Assembly: GCA_013399015.1 (NCBI GenBank) | Contig: VWZX01008461.1 | Coordinates: forward strand, 1,716,926 to 1,780,925 | Origin: Galbula dea | Taxonomy: Eukaryota > Chordata > Aves > Piciformes > Galbulidae | DNA length: 64,000 nt | Direction of reading: 5' to 3' | Part shown: positions 12,032 to 21,495 of the stretch, piece after piece | Position numbering within the stretch: position 1 is the first letter of the stretch | Layout: each line of letters starts with the position of its first letter | The notes under the pieces: model-generated | Databases searched by the model: none | What the model was told of the DNA's origin: nothing | The model's input: only the letters and a program-made list of their open reading frames with translations | Made by a program: the position numbers and the translations under genes

Positions 12032-12114
12032 TGGATGGTGATTGTCAGTACACACAGTGCTGGGTCACTGCAGGCAGTATTCACACCTGCACCTCAAAAG
12101 GGTTAGGGACACAC

Positions 12115-12180
12115 CAGAATGTCTGAAAAAGGCTACAAGAATGATGTGAAGTCTGGAAAACCACCTTGTGATGCACTTAT
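12115..12180 (+). mobile_element. Possible CR1 ORF2 remnant (plus)
   Basis: A short plus-strand stretch translates to ATRMM, a stop, then SLENHL. This resembles the CR1 ORF2 segment RATKMIRGLEHLSYEE that lies just after the palm domain. It is only about 20 codons with an internal stop, so the call rests on a weak match. If correct it lies in opposite orientation to the fragment at 11926-12031. Confidence 0.4.
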
Positions 12181-13818
12181 GGATAGGTCTACACTGCACA
12201 ACTGAGTATCCCATGACACCAAAGCTGGTAGGATCAGTACAACTTCTTTAGGGTGGTACTACTCACAGGTTACATTAAGGTCCTGGCAGGTAGCTAGCCA
12301 AGAAACCTCCTGCCCCCAAGATTTACTGCTCCCTGAAGAGAGGTGGCAGAAGGTAACCCACACACCTGTGCTTCAGCTGTTCCTTTGTGGTCTGGCATCA
12401 AGGATTAACTCTCCCTCAGAGTGGAAGCTATACCAGATGAAGCACACATTGTCCTCTGCTGCCTGTTCCAGGAGCTCTGCCTTCCACTAAGGAGTATACT
12501 TTGCTAAGAATATGCCAAGCCACAGCCAGCTGTGAAGGGCTAGAAACCCTCTTGGGCAATGCAGAGTCTCCTGCTGCTTGACAACAATCATTTTGTAGGT
12601 GAACATCAGATCAAACATGTAAGTATTGGGGGGGAAGAGGGATGTTTTCAAAGGACAGCTGGGCATCTGTCTCCCTTGGAAGACAAATTAGACCCAAGAC
12701 TTTGAAAACCTCCCCATAAGCACCCAGCACACTGCACCCACCTGGGTATTCATTACATGCTAAAGGATTTTTGCTATGTTGTAGATCATGCAGGAACATC
12801 TACAGGTTTGCCCTACTTAGGTTTGCTTTGCCAAAAGACATGCTCAAGGACTGAAGAGAGAATCTGCTACACTAGAAGCCTATGAAATCACAGATGGCAC
12901 CACAAAATGTAAGGAAGAAAAAAGTCTATTTCTTATTACAAGACCTCTGGGACTTCTTTTAGCAGAACAAGTTTGGACCTCATTGCCACAAGATGCTCTG
13001 GGTGTAAAAAGCACAGACTCAAGAGGGATTGCACACATCCCATGAAGAGCAAATTGCATAAAACATAAGTGTGCAGATACAGCTTCTGCCTGAGGAAGGC
13101 TGCATCCTCTTACTCCTCTCCTTGCTGGGACCTGCAGGGGCATTTTTGGGGCCCTGTTCCAGCTCTCAGTTGGTGCTTCCAACACACACACTTTCTGCAG
13201 TGTCAGCTCTGCAGGTCAGGTTGTTTCTAAGGTAACTCCAAGCAAGCCAGTTCATTCCAGGGAGGGATTTGTCCCATGAAATCATCTCCATCTGCAAGAA
13301 CTCTAAGCCAGCACTCAATTTATCCAACTGTTGCACACTGTAACTCAACTCTAGTGGATGCAGCCTTGGCTGCATGAGGTTGCAAACACAATGCAGCCAG
13401 GAGAGCAGTAAAGTCTTCAGAAACCACTTGGTAATTAATACAAAAACAAAACAAAAAACCCCCAACCCATCTCCCACCCCCTCAAAAAAACCCAAACCCC
13501 AAGCAACAACCCCACTTCTTTAAAAAGCAGAATATCAAGAGAGACTTTTTCTCCCTCTCTCCAATTTCGATGAGGTAGGAAAAGGTCTTGAACATTAACC
13601 ACCAGAGTGGGAATTCTATACATTCTGCTTATTCCTCTTCTCCCCAGAAACTGAATGGACTCCAAAAAAAAAGAAACCATCTAAAGGTGTGAGCACTGTG
13701 TTTTCCTGAAATGGTTTGGATTCACCAAAAATCACCAGGAATAAAAATTAACTTTGGATTACACAGTGACAATGGATGCTCCCTCAAAAAAGGTACAAAC
13801 TAAACCCAAGGTATCACT
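12181..13818. other. Unique sequence with an A/C-rich tract
   Basis: Mostly unique non-coding DNA. A low-complexity A/C tract occupies 13439-13512. A minus-strand segment at 12267-12332 has a strong acceptor (CACCTCTCTTCAG), a good donor (GTGAGT) and one open frame. A second at 12841-12860 has only a strong acceptor (GATTCTCTCTTCAG). Neither encodes anything I recognise. Confidence 0.45.
13439..13512. repeat. A/C-rich low-complexity tract
   Basis: The plus strand is almost free of G and T for about 70 bases, with alternating A-runs and C-runs. The minus strand is therefore G/T-rich. Open frames over it are composition artefacts. Confidence 0.75.
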
Positions 13819-13931
13819 TAGAATGATAGACTTGTCAGAGTTGGAAGGGACATTAAGATCATTTAGTTCCAACCCCTGTGCCTGGCAGGGACACCATCCA
13901 CTAGATCAGGTTACCCAGAGCCCCAGCCAGC
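13819..13931 (-). mobile_element. CR1 3' end, short inverted arm
   Basis: About 113 bases of CR1 3' end in reverse orientation (tail at left, then GTTGGAAGGGACATTAAGAT and GGCAGGGACACCATCCACTA). It is very similar to the 3' end of the plus-strand copy at 13957-14288, so the two ends of this locus form an inverted repeat of about 113-base arms with a loop near 240 bases. It ends abruptly within the ORF2 C-terminus. Confidence 0.9.
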
Positions 13932-13956
13932 CAACTTCCTAGCTCAGCTGTGGGTA

Positions 13957-14288
13957 TTGCAGTATCTGAAGGGGGCTACAAGAAAGCTGGGGAGGGACTT
14001 TTTAGGAGGTCAGACAGTGATAGAACCAGGGGAAATGGGTGTGAGCTAGAGGAGGGGAGATTTAGATTGGATATTAGGAGGAAGTTCTTCACTATGAGGG
14101 TGGGGAGACACTGGCACAGGTTGCCCAGAGAGGTTGTGGAAGCCTCATCCCTGGAAGCTTTGAAGGCCAGGCTTGATGGGGCTGTGGGCAACCTGATCTA
14201 GTGGATGGTGTCTCTGCCAGGCAGGGGGGTTGGAACTAGATGATCTTTAAGTTCCCTTCCAACTCTGACAATCCTATGATTCAATGAT
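13957..14288 (+). mobile_element. CR1 LINE 3' fragment (plus)
   Basis: A 5'-truncated CR1 carrying the ORF2 C-terminus (GLFRRSDSDRTRGNG, FFTMRVGRHWHRLPREVVE) and the complete 3' UTR with the GGTTGGAACTAGATGATCTT core, ending in TCCTATGATTCAATGATT. The 83-codon frame at 13950-14201 is this remnant. It is the same subfamily as the pair at 2473-3436 and lies only 25 bases from an inverted 3' piece. Confidence 0.93.
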
Positions 14289-16271
14289 TGCAGTTCTGGA
14301 CTGCAAAGCATTTTCCCCTCTGCCCAACATGCACCCCCCTAGAGTCAGGAGCAGGCAGAAGGCTGAGGGTTATCAGAACACACAACACCCAGCACAATCA
14401 AATGGTTGAAAAGAATCAACTTCCCACTGCCACCTTCAAACCCACCATATTTAAGACATGTTTAGATCCTAGTTGTGATGCCACAACCAATGCTGATGGT
14501 TTAATTCTAGTTCTTCCTGTACTTCTGAACTGATCCTGAAAGGTGCTGCACACCTTGACCTGTCCCTACACCCTGTAGCACACAGGATCAAGGTCCAGAA
14601 AACAGCTAGCAGAAGTGGAGTCTGGAGACCTAGTGGCTGGTGGGCTGGGTTAGAAGTCCACATGTGGCAGTCAGTCCCTCCAGGTGACCCTGAGCTCTCT
14701 CCAGTGCAGCAGCAGCTCAGTGGTATTGCTGCTGTTGCAGAATTAGCTTTAGACTCCTTCTCACTCAAGACGTTTCATAATTCTAGGATTCTAACATCCA
14801 AAACTGCATTGAAAACCATGGTAAAAAATGTCTGTTAAGGTTGGGCACTGCCAAACCAGGCAGAGTCTCCTGCCTGTGGGAGGAGACCAACCCAACTGCT
14901 CCACAGGCAGCACTGCTGCTGCTTTGTCTTGCCACAAGTTAAAGAGGATCACACAATTGCTGAGGGTAACTTGAGAGTGAATCATTGTTTTCTGGGGAGT
15001 TATTAGAATTCTTTCCCAGGGAACCTTTGTGAAGACCAGCAGCAGCATGGCAAGGTCTGACATCAATTAGGGAAAGATTAGACTTGGAGCTTTCATTGAT
15101 CCCCAAACCTCCCTGTCTTCTCTTGCTGTAGAACAGCTAATGTTATCTTGGCTTGCTGTGTCACAAACCACAGTGCCCTCAGCACACTGCCCTGGGACAG
15201 ACCCAGCCTCCAGCTCTAGGGGGGAACTCAGAGAGGGTGAGAGGTTGAGCCACATCCCACAGAACCAGAGAGAAGAGGGGGGAGATAAAGCTCCAGGCCT
15301 CTCCTTCCTACCTTCCTCACTGACTCCCAAGGAAGCTGTCCACCAGCTACTGCTTCCCATGCATATGTATGTGCCAGCCTTTAATTAAAGCTATCTAAAT
15401 TAGTCATAGTGGAGAAGCTTCTCCCCATGGGAAGGGCTAGTGCTGCTGTCAGATTCACAGTGGACTAATGTGCCAGCTTCATGCACCAGTGACTCTAAGC
15501 ACCATCCAGGCTGACAAATGCAGATGGATTGCCACCAGCTGGGGTTAGAGGTGACAGTGATTGACATCAGAACAATCTCTCAGTGACAAACCTGGCCTAC
15601 TTCATGCCCCTTGCTTTCTCTGATGAGTGAATTTGATCTCACAGGCATGTCCTGCAGGTGCAGTACCTAGGTGCCCAATTTGGGGGGGTGGTTTTTAAGC
15701 TCCCTGAAGTATTTAATCTAGAATCTTTTCCTTTCAAATGCCAGGCTATGCCATGCAACAAACAGATTTCTCCTCTTTCTCCCTCAAAGCTAGAAGTGGA
15801 AAACATTTCAGCATTATTTGAATACTTCAGGAATGAATGACCTCTAGATATTTTTAATTATGATTTCCTCCCTTTAAACCTCTTAAGAGAAAATAAGGTC
15901 AGGTGTGGGAAGCATGGCTTCCCCCTCCCATTCCTGCCTTTATTTTGCTGACTTTTCAGCCTCTAGCAAAGATACCTATTGTGAAACAGGAATGAAATTA
16001 CAGCTCAGGCTCTTCATAGATTTCTAAGCTAGAGGAAGAAGAATATTAGAAAGCATTGTGGTGAAAGAAGACAGAAAGGTAGCAGTGAGGGAGATCTGGA
16101 TATACTGAATGTATTTCTTTTCCATTTTAAGTTGAAGTTAAAAAAATCCAAGAATCTTTCACAGAGTGCCTAAAAAATGGAAAATTCTGCTGTCTCCAGG
16201 ATGGAGAAGAGAAGAAGATTATGTGGTGTTTTGCTTCTTCAGACTTGCAATATGCTTGTTTGGTTTCTCAC
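14289..16271. other. Unique non-coding sequence
   Basis: No recognised repeat. Open frames reach 99 codons without family signatures. A strong minus-strand acceptor (ATTCTTCTTCCTCTAG) at about 16030 is phase-compatible with the candidate exon at 16272-16344. It would add the tail SLEIYEEPEL before a stop, with an AATAAA on the minus strand about 60 bases further on. This is a possible short terminal exon, unproven. Confidence 0.45.
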
Positions 16272-16344
16272 CTACCACCTTTGTTCTGTATCTTCACACC
16301 TGGGCTATCCACAGCTTCTCCCTGCATCCTGCTATCTCCTTCCA
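16272..16344 (-). other. Possible coding exon, unverified (minus)
   Basis: A 73-base minus-strand segment has a strong acceptor (GGGTTTATTTTTCAG) and a strong donor (TAG then GTGAGA). Only one of three frames is open, reading EGDSRMQGEAVDSPGVKIQN and then KGG; entry phase 1, exit phase 2. Splicing to the acceptor near 16030 gives a ten-residue tail and a stop, with a polyadenylation-like hexamer nearby. I recognise no protein. Splice signals are better than average, but homology is lacking. Confidence 0.18.
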
Positions 16345-17436
16345 CTGAAAAATAAACCCAAATACATTTCCATCCTTGAAATCCTAACAACTTCAACATG
16401 ATGTCTCCTCCTTTAAGGATTTCCACTATTGCTGAGCCTTAGTTTCTGAAGCTGCCAACCAAGTCTTCTGTAAAATAAGAAAGAGACAAAGAGAATGCTC
16501 AAGACCTTACCTGAAAATAACCACAAAATAGCCCTTGTGGAGGCTGGAAGTGGCAGATGATGCCTTGACTATGAGGAGACAAAAAGAAAACCAAGGAGCT
16601 TGCAAGGGTAATTCTCATTTCATTGCTACTAGATGAAGATCCAATACAAGCCCTGATTTTTCCAGGGGGTTGTGCATCTATGTGGGGGGATTTTAATTTA
16701 AACAGCTTGGCATTTCACAGAATAGATTCCAGAATTGATTCTGCCTCCTTCAGGTTAAACATGTGAAAATGCTGACTGACAGAATCACCTAAGGGTAATA
16801 AATCTGCCAAGAGTTTTGTTAAATAGCTATTCAGTCTGAAATGTATCCTGGCATTCTAGAATAACAATGGGCTACTGTAATGTATGGTGCATTAATTAGA
16901 GAGTTGACAAGAAAATTACCCTTCAAGCCAAGATTACTAGAAACTTTACTAGGCTTTTTTCTCCCCTTTCTCCTCTTAAATACAGTATTCAGTGTAGCCC
17001 TCCCAGAGGCTCTGCCCACCTCCTCCTGCAGAGTTAACCAGCATGGCAATCAAGTGCCAGGGAGATCTGCCCTGAGAGTTCACTGGGAGCATTGGTTCCT
17101 TCCCCCAGTTTTATTACAGGTTCTAAATGCTAAATGATGACTATCAACATAAAAAATGGCCTCAGCTTTCCTGAGTGTAGGTTTTCTTGGTAAACAGAAT
17201 AAAATGCTGCTTCAATTTGTGGCTATTTCCACCCTACCACAGGTACACATGAAGATCCCTGACAGTGCCTGGAGAAAGAACCACATCAACTTTCAAACAC
17301 TCCCTCACCTATTGGTGAAAAAGCAGGAACCCCAGTGGTGGAGGCACCACAGAGTTGTTGGACATTAGTGTAAGAGCATCAGAGAAATGCCAGTACATTG
17401 CTATGGATGGGACATAGCCTCTGTGTGTTCCAGACA
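16345..17436. other. Unique non-coding sequence, AT-rich part
   Basis: No repeat recognised. The stretch 16790-16925 is AT-rich with ATTA-type motifs (for example GTGCATTAATTAGAGAG) and could be a conserved non-coding element. Open frames of 70-85 codons are anonymous. Confidence 0.45.
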
Positions 17437-17545
17437 AATCACAGAGTCACTAAGGTTGGAAGAGATCTCTCAGATCATCAAGTCCAACCATCAACCTATC
17501 CCCATCCTGCCACTAAACCATGGCCCTAAGGACTACATTTATTGA
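17437..17545 (-). mobile_element. CR1 LINE 3' end (minus, other subfamily)
   Basis: Reverse complement of the 3' end of a second CR1 subfamily, recognisable from AATCACAGAGTCACTAAGGT, then AGATCATCAAGTCCAACCAT, CAACCTATC and CTGCCACTAAACCATG. The right boundary is approximate, where similarity fades after GGCCCTAAGGACTACATTTA. It contains 3' UTR only. The same subfamily occurs at 21211 and 33257. Confidence 0.9.
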
Positions 17546-18630
17546 TCTCTTTAACAGTCCAGGGCTGAGTCTGGATGCCCTCAGTAGTGTGCTTCTGCAC
17601 ACAGACACCTCACCTGTCTGCTGCCACATAGACCTACAGAGAAATAAACCATTCTAGGAAATGCAGTTTAAAGCCAAGTAAATGCCTCCCTAATAACATC
17701 CTGACTGCAGGAGGTAGAAACAGGTTTAAAGGCCATCAGAATTCTCTAAGTCTACAGGAGGACTTTGTTCTGTAATAATTTCCTCCAGTCTGTACTTTTT
17801 ATGCTGAAATTTGGGGATGTGAAAAGTTCTGAGAGACAAATTCAGCCTCCAAAAAATTAGTTCTTAATCTTATGCAGTAACTTTCTAAAGACCAGTTCTA
17901 CAGTGCCTGGGGTTTTTTTTGAGTTAGAATCTCTCTCAACACACAGCACAATTCTCTAGTGAGTTCTCAGCATTTATACACTGTTGCTGATATGGAAAAA
18001 CACTTGTCCTATTGCCAGACAGAAATGCTTACTAGCAAAGCAATGTTTCACCACTCTACTGGAATATACTCCACAGAGCTGACAAAGACAGGGTAGGGCT
18101 ACAGAAAACATTGCATGTGCTGGAAGCTGAATTAAAATTCAATGATCTCTTAGAAACATAAAACTGAACACTCCATTTCCTATCATTTGAGATACCAGCA
18201 TGGCTTAGAATCACACACATCCAGAAAGAAAAAAGCATCCCCCCCTGTGAGATTGGCCACCCTGAGGAACAGGCTGGGGAAAGATATGGTTCCAGCATAA
18301 TGCCAGGCTTCCTGTTCACTGGGTGCAGAAAAGCTCTTCACTTTTCAGGCCTGATTTCAAGTAGTCACATCTTTTATAGTCTGCTTTACTGGAGGCTTTG
18401 TAAACTCACTATTAAACTAAATGAGCAGGCATCATGGATTAAGAGACCACTCCAGTTTCAACTGCTATAAAGCCACTTTACCAAATCACATCACCTTGTA
18501 ATTTATTCTAATGTAGTATGCATTTCCCTTTAAAGCCAATTTCTATTCCTTAGGCATACATCTAAATGTCTTTCTGATTAACCTCTCTGATCAAAAGCCC
18601 ACACAGCCCAAGCAAAATCTTTCCATTTAC
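17546..18630. other. Unique non-coding sequence
   Basis: Nothing recognised. The only notable frame is an 87-codon minus-strand frame at 18056-18319, which has no family signature. Confidence 0.5.
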
Positions 18631-18741
18631 CTCAACAAGCTGTTTATTATTCTCCTCTCCAGAAGCTGTGATGAGCTGGGTGCAGTAACACTCTTTTCTT
18701 TCAAGGAAAGCTTCAGGTGAAACAATGATGTGGACTGGATA
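18631..18741 (-). other. Possible coding exon, unverified (minus)
   Basis: A 111-base (37-codon, phase 0 to 0) minus-strand segment lies between a strong acceptor (CTTTGCTTTCTTTCAG) and a donor GAG then GTAAAT. The frame reads YPVHIIVSPEAFLERK, then ECYCTQLITASGEENNKQ, a balanced globular-looking peptide. One alternative frame is also open. A phase-0 to phase-0 candidate just upstream at 19014-19064 reads CTFIWDIFLPFPSVNVE and joins in frame. No protein family is recognised, so this is a candidate for homology search rather than a gene call. Confidence 0.2.
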
Positions 18742-19013
18742 CTGAAAGAAAGCAAAGCAAAACAGCATTTTGTGCTCTCATGATGACCAAAGAAGAGAGA
18801 TTCCTCAACAGTAAGGTCAGCTAGTTAATATCAACATCTCTTTTCAGAACTGCTGTCAAGAAGCTGATGGAGGCCCTGGTTATAACCTAGTCCTGAACAT
18901 CTCTGGTCTTGAAGGGAGCACAATCCAGATGTTACACTTGTGTTTGCTCCAGCAGAAGACAAGTCTGTCTGGTTTGAGTCACAACTGGTAAGCAGCTGAA
19001 GGCTTGAGTTTAC

Positions 19014-19064
19014 CTCTACATTTACAGAAGGAAAAGGTAAAAAAATATCCCAAATAAAAGTGCA
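19014..19064 (-). other. Possible coding exon, unverified (minus)
   Basis: A 51-base minus-strand segment has an excellent acceptor (GTCACTTCTCTGCTCAG) and a good donor (GAG then GTAAAC). The phase-0 frame reads CTFIWDIFLPFPSVNVE and is phase-compatible with 18631-18741. One other frame is open. It is short, so chance is a serious alternative. Confidence 0.13.
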
Positions 19065-21063
19065 CTGAGCAGAGAAGTGACAAAGGATGAGGTCTGGTTG
19101 CTGGGTAGGGAGTTTAAGAAGAGAGAGAGTGCAAAAGATGCCTTTTGGTAACAAAACCAGCAGGGGGAAGAAGGAAGCTTTGTCCAGGGTAAGTCAGTAC
19201 CTGCCAAACCCTAACACATGAAACCTGACCCAATGTTTCAAAGCCTCCTCCTGTCCCTCTCCCTTTGTGCCACTAACCCTGCTACCCAAAGTGTACATAG
19301 CCAAACTGCACCAGACCTTCCACAGTGCAGCCCCAACTTCATCAGGGCTCTTGGGTGGAGAACTTGACATTTAGTTCTCTGCTTTAAATATATTTCCATC
19401 ATCCACAGGCCTCTTTCTCCCCAAAGATGTTCCTCCCTTTAGAGAAGGGATCATGTTCCTTGTCATCTGTGACATCACTTCAACATTTCATAATGCATCA
19501 AGAGGTTGAACCAAAACCAAGTCTAAAGTCTTCCTCATGACTTCCAGCTTACCAGTTCTTCCTTTATCACCAGCACCTTGCTAACAGCTATCAGAGGTAA
19601 TTTAAACAGGTCCTCCACAGGTACCAGAGGCAATTACTTGGGGTACATTCCCAAACTTGTCAAATTTCATCTGAAATCCAGGCCCACTGCCCTACTAGGA
19701 TTCTCTGACCTGTCTAACATGAACCAGAACACTTGTTTCACAACTCCACTAGACCTACAGCTTTCAGGAGTCAGACTCAGCCACAGGGTTCAAGCAGCAG
19801 ATGATGTCCAAAACTGAAGCTGCTCAAGTGTTACACCCTCAGCCCAAATTGTGTAGTTAACCATGTCTAGCTACAGCTGTCCAAGGTCACTCTTCTGTTA
19901 ACTTTAAAGAGTCACTACTAGCATAGATGTCATCCTCAAGCAATCTTTTATTCTCCTTTTCAATCAAGATGAAGAGATTAAGAGCCTAAGTCTCTCTTTA
20001 AGTGCCAAGATATTAATTTCTTCTCTGGAAACCTTTCCCAAATCTTTCCCAATGTCCCAACAGCCTTTGGGAAGTTCAAATAGATATCAAAATGGGACAC
20101 ACATTTCTAACAGGCAAATAGGAGCACTCTGAAGCTGATTAGCACAGTTCTGTTTAGGAGGTTTCCATTTTACAGCTATGCTTTCACCAACTCACTGCCT
20201 TTGGGCTGCACACACTGTGTTTGTCTGCTCATTTGAACTGAGGGGGGTTTTCTTTGGGGGGGGAAGTCCAAAAGAGCTGTAAATATTTGCTTTCTCTCAA
20301 ACACAGTTTAGTTGTGCTTGCAGAGCAGATCTGACACAGTTCCATCACATCTGCTTCCAAAATCTTATTCCAAAAGGAGATTTTCATACAGGGAGAACAC
20401 AGGAAAATACCAACATAACAAATGAAACCCAACTTGCCTAGAGCTTGAGAAGTGAATGTGCTATGTGGCCCATTACAGTCCAGCCCAGTGACAGCAGAGC
20501 TTTGCAACTGGCCAACATCTCCATCACCTCCATGCTCAGGAGCAGAGGATGCTGCATGTGTTGGAGAGGAATCTTGGTGGTAATAACTTTGAAGACATCA
20601 GGTTACAAAATGGAACAAAATCCCTTCCCAACAGGCAGAACAGTTCCAGTTGGCCATTACACTGCCCAACTTCCAGGGGTTACTGGCAGCTTTTGTAGGC
20701 AACTGTGGAACTGTAAAGTATCTGGCTATGTTTCCCAGGGTGATCACATAGATCCTAGGCTCCACTTCATGGTTCTGCAAGAGTAGCACTGATGACTAAC
20801 GTGCTCTACTGAGTCTCCAGAGCCCACGTGGTCCTGTCCCAAATCAGATTGCTACAGCAATCAAATCACAAGAGGCATTTGTCCCAGCAACCACATAATT
20901 CATATTTTCCTTTCCCACAAAGCACATTTCCTAGATGTCTTTCATGAGAAAGGTCTGTGCACTGCCACTGCCAGGAGCAACCAGACTCAGTGTCCCTGAG
21001 CACAGCACAGGCTGTATTTTCAGGAGCTTCAAATGCTTTAATTGTATTAAATACTTAACTCAG
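19065..21063. other. Unique non-coding sequence
   Basis: No repeat recognised. A minus-strand segment at 19553-19587, with a good donor (CTG then GTAAGC), could join in phase to 19014-19064. Longest open frames are 113 codons (20445-20786, plus) and 92 codons (20229-20507, minus), both anonymous. Confidence 0.45.
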
Positions 21064-21177
21064 TATGATGGTAAAAAGGCTGCCAAAAATGCAAAGTTTG
21101 CAAAAGGAGAGAAAGCACAAGAGGAGGTTAAAACCAAGGAAGGAGATGCAGTAACCAGTGAGAGCAGGAGGTTCCAG
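21064..21177 (+). other. Possible lysine-rich exon, unverified (plus)
   Basis: A 114-base (38-codon, phase 0 to 0) plus-strand segment lies between an acceptor-like site (AATACTTAACTCAG) and an AG followed by GTACCC. It reads KKAAKNAKFAKGEKAQEE and then VKTKEGDAVTSES, a Lys/Glu/Ala-rich peptide of the kind found in small chromatin proteins. The A-rich DNA would favour such a composition by chance. It ends 33 bases before a CR1 copy. No specific family is assigned; the resemblance to HMGN-type tails is compositional only. Confidence 0.15.
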
Positions 21178-21210
21178 GTACCCACGTGGCAAGACTTGAC
21201 CTTGACACAC

Positions 21211-21495
21211 AGACAATCACTAAGGTTAGAAGAGACCTCTAAGATCATCAAGTCCAACCATCAACCTATCACCACCATGCCACTAAACCATGTCCCTAAG
21301 CATCACATCTAGATGTTTTTTAAACCCCTCTAGGAATGGTGACTCCACCACTGCCCTGAGCAGCCTGGGCCAATGCCTAACAACTCTTGAGAGTGAAGAA
21401 ATGTTTCCTAATATCCAATCTAAACTTCCCCTGGTGCAGATTGAGGTAATTTCCTCTTGTCTTCTCCCTGGCAACCCCAGAGAAGAGACTGACAT
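21211..21495 (-). mobile_element. CR1 LINE 3' fragment (minus)
   Basis: A 5'-truncated CR1 of the ATCATCAAGTCCAACCAT subfamily, 3' end at left. The minus strand encodes the ORF2 C-terminus with the hallmark [17 protein letters not shown], followed by a degraded RHWPRLLRAVVESP segment. There are several substitutions and a frameshift near the end. It is inactive. Confidence 0.93.

Noticed and set aside
12267..12332. 66-base minus-strand exon-like segment (acceptor CTCTCTTCAG, donor GTGAGT)
   Set aside because: Phase 1 to 1 does not fit the neighbouring candidates and the peptide is unrecognised.
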